Of a stretch of DNA of 64,000 nucleotides, positions 46,594-54,948 are shown in pieces. Origin of the DNA: M0027 sp021713415 (GTDB taxonomy: Bacteria; Pseudomonadota; Gammaproteobacteria; Francisellales; Francisellaceae); the NCBI GenBank assembly GCA_021713415.1, contig JAKJJQ010000009.1:13223-77222 (forward strand), read 5' to 3'. Under the pieces are notes generated by a model, which searched no databases, was not told the origin of the DNA, and saw nothing but the letters and a program-made list of their open reading frames with translations. Every line of letters starts with the position of its first letter. The stretch's first letter is position 1. The translations under genes and the position numbers were made by a program.

Positions 46594-47025
46594 CTATATT
46601 ACTTCTTCTAATGCTTCATTCACTGCCTCTAAGCGCTCTTGCGAAAAAACGCGAGATAACATCTGAGCACGCTCAAACAAACGGTTACGCTCTGCAAAAA
46701 AAGTAACTGCACCATCAGATTTGTTTGCCTCCATATAGCCAAATAATTCACCAAAATAATTTGCATTATGCTTATGCAACTGATGAATAAAGTAAGCCAT
46801 ATAAGCCAAAGGCATTTCATTACATAAACTAATTAAGTTACGGCCATTATCTTCGTTAAAACTGCAATTATAGTATGATTTAGCAATCTCCTCTAAATCA
46901 GTTTCAAAATTAATGACATCGCCATAGCGCTTACCTTCAATATGTTCAATATTTGTCAGCAAATTATTTAAAACTGGGTTATGAAATGATCCCCAGTAAC
47001 GAACTACATCATCTTTAAAAGACAT
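46594..47025 (-). CDS. icmW: IcmW-like effector-recognition chaperone of the Dot/Icm system
   Basis: 143 residues, near the 151 of Legionella IcmW. The C-terminus is diagnostic: RNRLFERAQMLSRVFSQERL and ALEE match IcmW (RNIVFERLRLLSRVF). The N-terminus has VVRYWGSFHNPVL and NIEHIEG, matching IcmW's KYWFEYLDP. IcmW binds IcmS and links effectors to the DotL coupling complex. In Legionella icmW lies in a different region, so its place between icmB and icmL is unusual. icmS is not in the window. I rely on residue-pattern recall; a profile search would settle it. Confidence 0.82.
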   Translation of the reverse strand: MSFKDDVVRYWGSFHNPVLNNLLTNIEHIEGKRYGDVINFETDLEEIAKSYYNCSFNEDNGRNLISLCNEMPLAYMAYFIHQLHKHNANYFGELFGYMEANKSDGAVTFFAERNRLFERAQMLSRVFSQERLEAVNEALEEVI

Positions 47026-47046
47026 ATCTCTACCCTTTTACCTTAT

Positions 47047-50046
47047 TTACATCATTTGCTGTCTTAAACTAAATTGCTGCTTACGGAAATACTCTGTAAC
47101 CATCTCATCAATAATCTCATTACAAAATACACGCACATTCTTATCTGGATTATCTTTGCTCATCACTTCAATATATTCAGCTGCACTACCACTTGGGAAA
47201 CGATAGGCTAACAATTGACGAGCTTGAACAGGATCAATCCTGTCATATAAAGAATCGCGAATATAAGCATCTTCTAATGTTGTATTTAACGCCCATAGCT
47301 CTACAGCACCTAATGTTGCTGTTAAAAGCTGCGTATTTGAACCTTTTTTAGTTGCAAACTGTGCAATAAATGTTGCCCCTTTACTACTTGGACCATGTAC
47401 CCTAGTTCTTAATGCTAAGCGCTCAGTATCTGTTAGACCAAATGTATGGCATGTTTCATCAATCGCTTTTTGTGGACCTGCATCTAAAATAAATACAGAT
47501 GTTGCAAACTCAAGCATTAAAGGATCAAAGTCTTGTAATGACTGTGAAGCCAATGAAATTTGTACTTTCCACTTTCTTCCCTCACGCATATCACGTAAGA
47601 CTTGTTCTCTTACTGCTGTACTTTTTGCTGTTCTATGGAATTCATCAAATACAAGACGCTTTGGCTCATTTGCCATTTGACGAAAACGTTCAGCATGATA
47701 AGGACGGTAAACCTCTGGAAACGATTTTAGCTCATCCAAACCTGTAAAGAAGTGTTGTGCAATCACATGACGTGCCAACATATAAGCAATCGATGTTTGT
47801 TTATTTGCAGTTTCACTACCACCATGTGCTACATCATTTAAGTCAATTGAAATAATACGTGATGATGAAACAAATAAATTAGTGATATCTACTAATGATG
47901 GGAAATTACGAATTACACTTGAAATTAAGCGACAATAAGCAGTGATATAGTCTTCACCTGTTGACATTGTCACACCACCATATAAATCTTTAATAGCATA
48001 GTGGTGAGCCATTGATACGGTATCAGCAATATTAGGCATAGCATAGCATTGCGCTAATTGAGCTAGTCTATACTCTTTATGTGCAAATAATTTATCAACA
48101 ACATCCCACCAAGATCTAAAAGCTTCACCTGGTGCAACTTCATTAATTTTTTGATCAATATCATTATTCAAACCAGGCGTATATGGCTTTGGTTGCTGAT
48201 CATCACTATACTGCTTATAAGTCTCATCAATAATCATACTAATCATGCCAGCCATACCTTCAGGTAGGCTATCATCAACATTATCCAAGACTAAAGCACT
48301 AACAAAGTTAACTAAGAAAATTCTATGTGCACTTGTTGGATATCTTGCACCTAATAAAGTATCAAAAGGATTAACTGCATCGTCTTTTGACATTTTCATT
48401 CGGTGGTACATAGCAGTATGACGTTGATCTTCTGGTAAAGCTTGTTGTAATAAACTAACAAAACCTTTTGATGATGGCCCAATATCAATCATTGCAATAT
48501 AAGGTATATTATCTAGACCTTTGGATAAACAAACACCTAAGTTAATTGAATTTAATAATACAGATTTACCAGAACCTGAACGAGCATAAATCAAATCAAT
48601 CCAACTAACTTGTTGCGAGGACCCTGGTTGAAATGGCCATATTTTTCCATCAGGTGATCTAAATAATAAAGCACCATCTTCCCATGGTGAAGCTGGTCTA
48701 ACTGTAGGTAGCATTCTTACAACATCAGATAATGGTGCAGCTGAAGCAGGAATTGCATTACTGCGAATTAATGATAAGGCTGATGACGCTGTTGCAGCAA
48801 ATGCATCTCCAAATATATCACTTACTTCTGCACCACCCCAACCTTGAATTACTTTATATAGTCTTGAAGAACGCTCTCTTAACAAAGATTCTTTATCTGC
48901 TGGCGCCCATGTAGCAAAACAAATAGATATTTTAATCACTGGATCATCACTCGATTCATCAATTTGTTTTAAAAGGCGATTAGCCTCTACAATTAATTTA
49001 TTCTGAGATGAAGTAAATGTCAAAAATTGAGCTAATATTGCCTTAGTTTTAACAATACTCATCCCCTTAGCATTAATCGAATAAGAAATCCGCCATGGCA
49101 TACCAGACTCTTTTAAACGGCGAAATAACTCATAAAATGGCTTTACATCTTTAGGGTATAAATCAATAAACATTGGCGCATAAATGTTATCACCAAATTT
49201 TGATATTTTTAAGTCTTCATTTTCTGCTGGACGTGCAAAAATTTGCTCATCTAATGGTGTCCAAAGATAAGGAGATAAATCTTTGTATTCTTTTTCTGAT
49301 AATTTTAAAGGTAGACGATCACCAGGTAATGATGGTGTCCAAGTTGGATCTGTATTATTTGGATCAACAGTTTTTCTAATTTCTCGAACTGCTGTATGCA
49401 CATCCAATAGCTTCACATATAAGCCAGTATAGTTTAAATCTTCCATTAAACTATCAACTAACGATTGGTGAATATTTCTAATTTCTGGCAATACACTAAA
49501 TAAACGCTGTGCTTTTTTTGCATGTGATAATTTTGCTTTTCTAATACGGTCACTATGTGCTTTGGCAGCCTGATTATAAGCGACTTTTGCTAGAACTTTT
49601 GTACTTGTCCAAATAACAATAAAACAACTTTCAGTTGAACAGAATTTCTTTAACGCCTGTTTTCTTGACTCAAAAATATCATCAATTTTAAGGCCTATTC
49701 TCTCAGCTGATTTTTTTGCCGGCTCAAGTGATTTTTCAATCTCTTCTTCAATTGAGTTTGGGTCATAAGAAAAGAAAAATTGTAACGTATGCCCTTCAAT
49801 ATTAAAAACAGGTTGCAATGCATCTGTGATACGCGAACTAATAAAATTAAATTCATCAAAGGATACAAATCGATGAAAGCCATCCAAACGGATAATCGAA
49901 GCTAAAGAGCCATCTTTTGCAACTAAAACATTTTTGCTATCAGCACTTTCTAAGTCGCAATATGCATTAATTGATTGCTTGCCATACATGCTAATCCAAG
50001 CAAACAATTCCTCAATCGAATTATAAATACCCTTCACTAAAGCCAT
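47047..50046 (-). CDS. icmB: Dot/Icm ATPase IcmB/DotO (VirB4-like)
   Basis: 999 residues, close to Legionella DotO (~1009). The N-terminus has SIEELFAWISMYGKQSINAYC; Walker A is IYARSGSGKSVLLNSINLGV (~490); late motifs include PKRLVFDEFHRTAKSTAVRE and SLASQSLQDFDPLMLEFAT. It energises the system from the cytoplasm as the VirB4 counterpart. AGGA is 8 bp upstream of the ATG. icmJ (dotN), usually adjacent, is absent. Confidence 0.94.
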   Translation of the reverse strand: MALVKGIYNSIEELFAWISMYGKQSINAYCDLESADSKNVLVAKDGSLASIIRLDGFHRFVSFDEFNFISSRITDALQPVFNIEGHTLQFFFSYDPNSIEEEIEKSLEPAKKSAERIGLKIDDIFESRKQALKKFCSTESCFIVIWTSTKVLAKVAYNQAAKAHSDRIRKAKLSHAKKAQRLFSVLPEIRNIHQSLVDSLMEDLNYTGLYVKLLDVHTAVREIRKTVDPNNTDPTWTPSLPGDRLPLKLSEKEYKDLSPYLWTPLDEQIFARPAENEDLKISKFGDNIYAPMFIDLYPKDVKPFYELFRRLKESGMPWRISYSINAKGMSIVKTKAILAQFLTFTSSQNKLIVEANRLLKQIDESSDDPVIKISICFATWAPADKESLLRERSSRLYKVIQGWGGAEVSDIFGDAFAATASSALSLIRSNAIPASAAPLSDVVRMLPTVRPASPWEDGALLFRSPDGKIWPFQPGSSQQVSWIDLIYARSGSGKSVLLNSINLGVCLSKGLDNIPYIAMIDIGPSSKGFVSLLQQALPEDQRHTAMYHRMKMSKDDAVNPFDTLLGARYPTSAHRIFLVNFVSALVLDNVDDSLPEGMAGMISMIIDETYKQYSDDQQPKPYTPGLNNDIDQKINEVAPGEAFRSWWDVVDKLFAHKEYRLAQLAQCYAMPNIADTVSMAHHYAIKDLYGGVTMSTGEDYITAYCRLISSVIRNFPSLVDITNLFVSSSRIISIDLNDVAHGGSETANKQTSIAYMLARHVIAQHFFTGLDELKSFPEVYRPYHAERFRQMANEPKRLVFDEFHRTAKSTAVREQVLRDMREGRKWKVQISLASQSLQDFDPLMLEFATSVFILDAGPQKAIDETCHTFGLTDTERLALRTRVHGPSSKGATFIAQFATKKGSNTQLLTATLGAVELWALNTTLEDAYIRDSLYDRIDPVQARQLLAYRFPSGSAAEYIEVMSKDNPDKNVRVFCNEIIDEMVTEYFRKQQFSLRQQMM

Positions 50047-50127
50047 TGTGCATTCCTGATTTGTTATTATTTATGTTATTATAAAATGCGTTTTTTTGTT
50101 TAGTTAAATTTTTGAATAAATTACGAT

Positions 50128-50916
50128 TTATTCAAAAACATAACCTGAACTAGTATAAACTTTATTATTCTCACTATCAATTTTAGTAACACTTCCGTAA
50201 CCTTGCAATTGACTACCAACAGTTACAGCAATTGTACTACCTTTAGAGTTCTGCAACCACGCTCTATTAGGCATTACAGCAGATAGTTGTAAAGGATCAG
50301 CCATATTTGTACGCTCGGCTTGTAACATTGCTAATTGTTGACTGACACTAGCTAGGCTTGTTTGAAGATTAGCCATATGCTTCACTTGTGAATTAGCACG
50401 ATCAATACCTTGCTGAACATCACGCACAGCTTTAGATAACTCTTGAATTGTTTTTGTCATCTGTACTTGCTGTTGAGCAATTTGTTTTTGTTGATCATTT
50501 AGCTGCTTCATACCTTCAGAAACATAATGTGCTTCAGCTTTTAAGTTTTGAGCTACTTCATTTAAAGCTTTTTGAGTATCTGACTGCATTTTAGCTACTG
50601 ATGCATTCATAACCTGATTAGAAGTATCTTGTACTTGCACTTGCTGAACTTTAGGTTTTGCAACCGGCGCAAAGTTTTGCTCTAATACACTTGGCTTAGG
50701 TGCAGCTTTTTTAGGCTTAGATGGTGAAATCATCCCATAAAACATATAGATAGCAAATAAAATAGCGATACCACCTACACCATAGATTACCCATGATGAG
50801 TTAAATTCCAAACCCTTTTTTTTCTTCGGTTGGTTTTCAGCCGAATCATGTGTTTGAGTTGCAGTCGATTGCATATTTGACTCTACTGCATCATTTTCAA
50901 AATCGTAATTTTCCAT
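50128..50916 (-). CDS. icmG: Dot/Icm protein IcmG/DotF
   Basis: 262 residues (Legionella DotF is 269). One TM at ~47-66 (VGGIAILFAIYMFYG), a long periplasmic coiled coil (~105-200, QKALNEVAQNLKAEAHYVSE and QQVQMTKTIQELSKAVRDVQQ), and a small C-terminal SH3-like part ending GSVTKIDSENNKVYTSSGY. Matches DotF layout. It associates with DotG and lies between icmE and icmB. Confidence 0.85.
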   Translation of the reverse strand: MENYDFENDAVESNMQSTATQTHDSAENQPKKKKGLEFNSSWVIYGVGGIAILFAIYMFYGMISPSKPKKAAPKPSVLEQNFAPVAKPKVQQVQVQDTSNQVMNASVAKMQSDTQKALNEVAQNLKAEAHYVSEGMKQLNDQQKQIAQQQVQMTKTIQELSKAVRDVQQGIDRANSQVKHMANLQTSLASVSQQLAMLQAERTNMADPLQLSAVMPNRAWLQNSKGSTIAVTVGSQLQGYGSVTKIDSENNKVYTSSGYVFE

Positions 50917-50934
50917 CGTTATCTCCGCACTTTA

Positions 50935-52368
50935 TTAATTGTTATAATTTTGATTTGATTGGCCTTGGCTATAAGCGCTAGCACTATTATAGTTATTTGA
51001 ACCACCAGTATTTGTATAAGAAGAGTTTGTCGTATTTGATGGATTACGACTTGATGTATTATATGATGGTCTGTCATCAGGAAGTGAATTAGAAGATGGT
51101 TCATCAACACCTAAAACACCTTTTACATTACTATTGGCGCTGCCAGTCATCGTAACATCTGACATAAATAGGATACCTACACCAGTACCTTGGTCTAAGG
51201 TTACAGTTGGTGGACGATTAAAGTTTTTACCCATTGCATCAGCTAATGCCGTACCAACTTGTCCAAAGCCAGAGTAAATACCATCTCTAACACTTGTTTG
51301 GAACTGGTCACCATTAATAATACAGAAGCTACCTTCAGGACAGTCTGTTGATGATGAACTACTAGTTGTATTACTAAAGTAAGTACCAAACCCTTGCAAG
51401 AATGCCGAACCAAGCAAACCACCCCAACGTGTTAGATAGTGATTATCTACATCAGAAGCAAGTGCAGTCTGAGCTGTTCTTGAATCGATTGCATAAGCAT
51501 TAATACCAATACTTTTACTCATTGATGGCATCGACATCATACTAAATTGAATAACCAAGCGATCTTCTTCACGCTTAAAGCTACCAAGTAATTTAGTACC
51601 TTTATATGGGCCTGTAACAATTGTTGCAAGTACAGGAGTACCTGCTTGATCACTATTAACTGCCGTATCAATCACCGCAAATAATATTGAACCTGCTTTA
51701 ATCATAACTGGGCCTTGACCTGGTCCAAAACCGTTACCAGGGCCATTAGCATTTTGCTCAGCTTCAACCGTTTGAGCTTGGTAACCTTCTCCCCAAGCTT
51801 TTACTAAATCTTTTAAGCTTTCAGACATTTGTTTTTCATATTCACTTTGAAGTTTTGGATTAACATAGCCTGTATAATTATTACTGCCATTATTATTGTT
51901 AGAACTAGCATCTCCAGAGTAGCCAGTATAGCCACTACCTGCTGCAGCAGATTGTTTAGGCTTATTCGCTTCTTTATTTTCATAAAAGCTTTTTGGATCC
52001 ATACTTTTGTTATCCGCAGAACTAGAGCTACCTGAGCTACTACTATTTCCAGCATTTGCATTTTTATCTTTTGAATCTGAAAAAGAAAAAATACTTGCCA
52101 TATAACTTTTACCAGATTTTTGTGCATTCTCTCGTGCATCTTGCTGATGCTTGTCAGCTAAGTCTTGATATTGTTGATCTGCAGCGTCAACCTTTACCAT
52201 TTGATTTGGGTTAATATTAACATTAGCTGATTTTGATGGCATTACTGGCGCTTTACTTTTATCTAGTAATAAGTTCGCACCAACAATAAATACAACAACT
52301 GCTCCAGAGATAAAGATTAACACTCTACCTCGAGGACTTTTCCAAATTTTACCTAATATTTTTTTCAT
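50935..52368 (-). CDS. icmE: Dot/Icm core protein IcmE/DotG (VirB10-like), short form
   Basis: 477 residues, less than half of Legionella DotG (1048). TM at ~17-33 (VLIFISGAVVVFIVGANLL), then Ser/Asn-rich low-complexity linkers (~95-165). A VirB10 domain follows at ~205-420: PVMIKAGSILFAVIDTAVNS, GPYKGTKLLGSFKREEDRL and HYLTRWGGLLGSAFLQGF. The tail is Asn/Ser/Tyr-rich. The long pentapeptide repeat region of Legionella DotG is missing. It overlaps icmK by 4 bp. Confidence 0.93.
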   Translation of the reverse strand: MKKILGKIWKSPRGRVLIFISGAVVVFIVGANLLLDKSKAPVMPSKSANVNINPNQMVKVDAADQQYQDLADKHQQDARENAQKSGKSYMASIFSFSDSKDKNANAGNSSSSGSSSSADNKSMDPKSFYENKEANKPKQSAAAGSGYTGYSGDASSNNNNGSNNYTGYVNPKLQSEYEKQMSESLKDLVKAWGEGYQAQTVEAEQNANGPGNGFGPGQGPVMIKAGSILFAVIDTAVNSDQAGTPVLATIVTGPYKGTKLLGSFKREEDRLVIQFSMMSMPSMSKSIGINAYAIDSRTAQTALASDVDNHYLTRWGGLLGSAFLQGFGTYFSNTTSSSSSTDCPEGSFCIINGDQFQTSVRDGIYSGFGQVGTALADAMGKNFNRPPTVTLDQGTGVGILFMSDVTMTGSANSNVKGVLGVDEPSSNSLPDDRPSYNTSSRNPSNTTNSSYTNTGGSNNYNSASAYSQGQSNQNYNN

Positions 52369-53237
52369 GAGCCTGTCCCCACTGAAGTAATAGTTACATG
52401 CTCAACCTGATCATTATTACTGAGAATAAGATAAGGTGTTTGAGAAATTTCATATGCATTCATTTTGACCATACCGTTATCTTGTGCTCTAGCTGTCCAT
52501 GCTGGTGAAACTAAAGTAGCTGGTGTTAAAACTAAATAGCTACCATTATACCGCCAGACTTGTACATCAGTTGCTCCAGAAACTCCCATAGCAACTGCAC
52601 CTTGTGGTGGAAGACCTGACAATAAGTCTGTTAAATATTTAGGCGCTTGGCTAACTGCCTCTGCTAGCGCACCACCAGTTGGGCTTTTAGCTTGAACTCG
52701 AATATAGTCCATATAGTCCCATTTATCTTGTCCTGTTAATAACGTTACCATAACTGGTATTTGTAAGCCTTGAAGCATTACTGCCATATTTGTTTGCTTG
52801 AAAGGTTTGAGCCCTTGAATCATAAGAACACCACCTTTTTTCTGCCACATTACATTATAACTTTTGGAGTCACCAATACTATATTGAGTAATTGGCCAAA
52901 CTTTACCATTAGCATCTGTAAATACAACAGATGTAATCATGCCAACACCAATGCGCACAACTGGCGGGACAAAACGTTTAGTTGGGTCAAGATTAACTAA
53001 TAAGGTACGAGTGGAACTTTCTTGATCACTTGTTCCAGGAGCAGCAGAAGATGCTTTTTGACGTTCAGCGATTAAGCTTTTAACTGCCTCTATTTGGTCA
53101 GGCGTCAATGGAAATGCCTGATTAGTCATATTAGAAAATGCAGCATCTTTCGTCATATCTTTTTGATTTGTTGCAGCATAAGATTGCGCAAAGACGCCTA
53201 AGCATAAACAGGCGCACAGAAGGACGATTCTTTTCAA
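52365..53237 (-). CDS. icmK: Dot/Icm core protein IcmK/DotH (VirB9-like)
   Basis: 290 residues. It starts at TTG 53237, with AGGGG 8 bp upstream; the next Met would remove the signal peptide (ACLCLGVFAQSYA). The body has PLTPDQIEAVKSLIAERQ, VVRIGVGMITSVVFTDANGKVWPI (split across the variable site), LKPFKQTNMAVMLQGLQIPVM and DYMDYIRVQAKSP, the DotH pattern. Outer-membrane core subunit that needs DotC/DotD for targeting; no dotC or dotD is in the window. Start of the compact icm block. Confidence 0.92.
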   Translation of the reverse strand: MKRIVLLCACLCLGVFAQSYAATNQKDMTKDAAFSNMTNQAFPLTPDQIEAVKSLIAERQKASSAAPGTSDQESSTRTLLVNLDPTKRFVPPVVRIGVGMITSVVFTDANGKVWPITQYSIGDSKSYNVMWQKKGGVLMIQGLKPFKQTNMAVMLQGLQIPVMVTLLTGQDKWDYMDYIRVQAKSPTGGALAEAVSQAPKYLTDLLSGLPPQGAVAMGVSGATDVQVWRYNGSYLVLTPATLVSPAWTARAQDNGMVKMNAYEISQTPYLILSNNDQVEHVTITSVGTGS

Positions 53238-53503
53238 AAGCCAAACCCCTTAATCACAGCACTTCGTGAATCTTTAAATCGTTTATTTATTTTTATTGTT
53301 ATTTTTTAGCTCTTACACAATAACGAGTTTTTTTATAACAACCAATGAATCTTTAAGGTAATTTTGTAATATTACTTTGCAAAATACAAAAAAAATAGAA
53401 CAAAAAATCAATTTAAATATTTGTTTTACAAATAATTTTTTAATATTATCTCCTCAAAAAACACTGTAATATTTTAAATCAAAAACAAACAAAAAAATAA
53501 TAA
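53238..53503 (-). promoter_or_regulatory. AT-rich leader/promoter region of the icm block
   Basis: The 266-bp gap upstream of icmK (minus strand) has no gene. It contains a direct repeat TGAATCTTTAA at 53267-53277 and 53346-53356, and an inverted repeat ATTTTG/CAAAAT flanking 13 bp around 53363-53387. It must hold the icmK promoter and any terminator for the upstream barrel gene, but no single promoter stands out in such AT-rich DNA. Confidence 0.35.
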
Positions 53504-54388
53504 TTAAAAATGATAACCCACCCCAATTTGCAAAGAAATGTTACTGAACAAACCACCTGCCTTGAACATATAATTAGTACTTAAATCAACTGAAAATTTA
53601 GGTGTGATTAAATAGCCCATAGCTAGACCTAATTCGGGCTGAAGTCCTGATTTGGATGTTTTCTCATCTGTTGATTTATCAGTCCATTCATCTTTCGAGT
53701 ATCCAAGGCCTGTTGTTGCTGACAAATAGATACCATTAAAAAAGAGATAACTTCCTTTAGCATATAAGTCAGCACCATACTTTTGAAGCGATTTATGTTC
53801 AGAAGAAGTTGCTCCTGTACTTGGTATAAAATAGCCACCAAGCCCTAAGCCAAATAACCAATGCCTAGATAAAGCCCAATTATATTCGAATGCTAACTTA
53901 GAAGAAAATGAAGAAAATGTGGCACTGTCATTTTGCCCAATACCCGCAAATAAATAAATAATTGGCCCTTGATAATATTTAGCAAGATATTTTGGCGGTG
54001 GTGCAATATATTGGTGTGGATTTTTTGTATTTGTTACAACTACGGTATTACCACTTTCAACTAACTTAATCGAACTTACATTTTGATTAATCACCAAATA
54101 ATTATGATGCCAATACCAAGTAGGAATACCTTGGTTATTATTCAAAGGTTTAACATAAATTTGTGGCATATTACGTGCATTAACTTTTGGAGGAAATTCA
54201 ATATAAGTTTCTTTACCATCATTAAATACACTTAACGGATACCAGTTTGGTTTAGCTCCTTTTTGTGGATCTATTTGATAATCAAAGTTCATTTCATCTA
54301 GTGATAACGAATGTGCTAGAGCCAAATTAAATGTATTGGCAAATACAATACAAAATAAACTACACACAATAATGACTATTTTTTGCAT
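53504..54388 (-). CDS. Exported protein: VirB9/TrbG C-terminal-like domain fused to an outer-membrane beta-barrel
   Basis: 294 residues. Signal peptide to about Ala 25 (FNLALA-HS). Residues ~33-123 match the C-terminal domain of the TrbG encoded at 20634: PNWYPLSVFNDGKETYIEF against PTWYPKRVFNNGSHTFIEF, then MPQIYV and HNYLVIN against NYMVI. A Pro-rich linker (~124-140) leads to ~155 residues with at least eight amphipathic strands (FSSKLAFEYNWALSRHWLFG, IYLSATTGLGYSKDEW, KFSVDLSTNYMF) ending in aromatic IGVGYHF, the terminal-Phe signal for BAM insertion. It is upstream of icmK on the same strand. Probable outer-membrane anchor or accessory of a T4SS; this is inference. Confidence 0.8.
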   Translation of the reverse strand: MQKIVIIVCSLFCIVFANTFNLALAHSLSLDEMNFDYQIDPQKGAKPNWYPLSVFNDGKETYIEFPPKVNARNMPQIYVKPLNNNQGIPTWYWHHNYLVINQNVSSIKLVESGNTVVVTNTKNPHQYIAPPPKYLAKYYQGPIIYLFAGIGQNDSATFSSFSSKLAFEYNWALSRHWLFGLGLGGYFIPSTGATSSEHKSLQKYGADLYAKGSYLFFNGIYLSATTGLGYSKDEWTDKSTDEKTSKSGLQPELGLAMGYLITPKFSVDLSTNYMFKAGGLFSNISLQIGVGYHF

Positions 54389-54494
54389 TATTCCATTTCT
54401 TCCTTACTTATTTCTGCCTTAATACAAACTTCCTAATAAAGTATGGGATGAACTTAAGCATGACGCAAGAATTAATAACTATTTAAGATGAAAT

Positions 54495-54523
54495 TTGCAA
54501 TCTAAATGATTTCAAGATACAAT
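54495..54523 (+). promoter_or_regulatory. Sigma70 promoter of the metal-efflux operon
   Basis: TTGCAA (54495-54500), 17-bp spacer, TACAAT (54518-54523). A near-consensus pair whose predicted start is at about 54530, right at the edge of the operator. Confidence 0.65.
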
Positions 54524-54530
54524 CATTATA

Positions 54531-54552
54531 TCGTTATTTCGTCAAATAACGA
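54531..54552. promoter_or_regulatory. ArsR/SmtB-type operator
   Basis: A perfect inverted repeat: TCGTTATTT at 54531-54539, four bases CGTC, AAATAACGA at 54544-54552. It covers the predicted transcription start, 27 bp before the regulator ATG. This is where ArsR/SmtB repressors bind; metal release would derepress the operon. Inference from position and symmetry. Confidence 0.75.
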
Positions 54553-54579
54553 AACATTTAAACATAATGAGGGTTTTCT

Positions 54580-54948
54580 ATGAAATTAGCTGATATTGTA
54601 GATTTTCAAAAAGCACTAGGTGATGAAACACGTATCCGAGTTTTAATGGCTATTTATCAGCATGAATTATGCTTATGCCATTTAGCTTACTGCTTTAACC
54701 TGGCTAACTCAACACTTTCCAAACATCTTGACATTTTAAGGAAAAATGGACTTATTCATAAACGCAAGGCAGGCCGATATCATTATTTTTATTTCAATGA
54801 TGCCTATAAGGCACAATTGAAATGGTTACTTACGGCACTAACGGATGACCCAATTATCACTGCGGATCATAATGCAGTTATTTCAATGACAAAAGAAAAT
54901 TTAGAGCATTTACCTGAAGTGCATGCCAAGGAGTGTTCACATGAGTAA
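54580..54948 (+). CDS. ArsR/SmtB-family metal-responsive repressor
   Basis: 122 residues. The winged helix has ALGDETRIRVLMAIYQ, the metal-type ELCLCHLAYCFNLANSTLSKHLDILRKNG region, and RKAGRYHYFYFND. A Cys pair (ELCLCHL) before the recognition helix resembles the CadC/ArsR alpha-3 metal site, and the tail has an ECSHE segment. Probably senses Zn, Cd or Pb given the ATPase downstream, whose start overlaps the last codons. Confidence 0.9.
   Translation: MKLADIVDFQKALGDETRIRVLMAIYQHELCLCHLAYCFNLANSTLSKHLDILRKNGLIHKRKAGRYHYFYFNDAYKAQLKWLLTALTDDPIITADHNAVISMTKENLEHLPEVHAKECSHE

Noticed and set aside
46594..47025. Hypothetical protein of unknown function
   Set aside because: The RNxxFERxxxLSRVF ending and YWxxxxxP start fit IcmW, and the neighbours are Dot/Icm genes.
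51813..52139. 108-codon open frame within icmE on the same strand
   Set aside because: It lies out of frame inside the low-complexity Asn/Ser region of icmE, whose frame is supported by the VirB10 motifs.
53504..54388. Simple OmpA/opacity-like porin
   Set aside because: The first third aligns with TrbG's C-terminal domain and is separated from the barrel by a Pro-rich linker, so it is not just a barrel.
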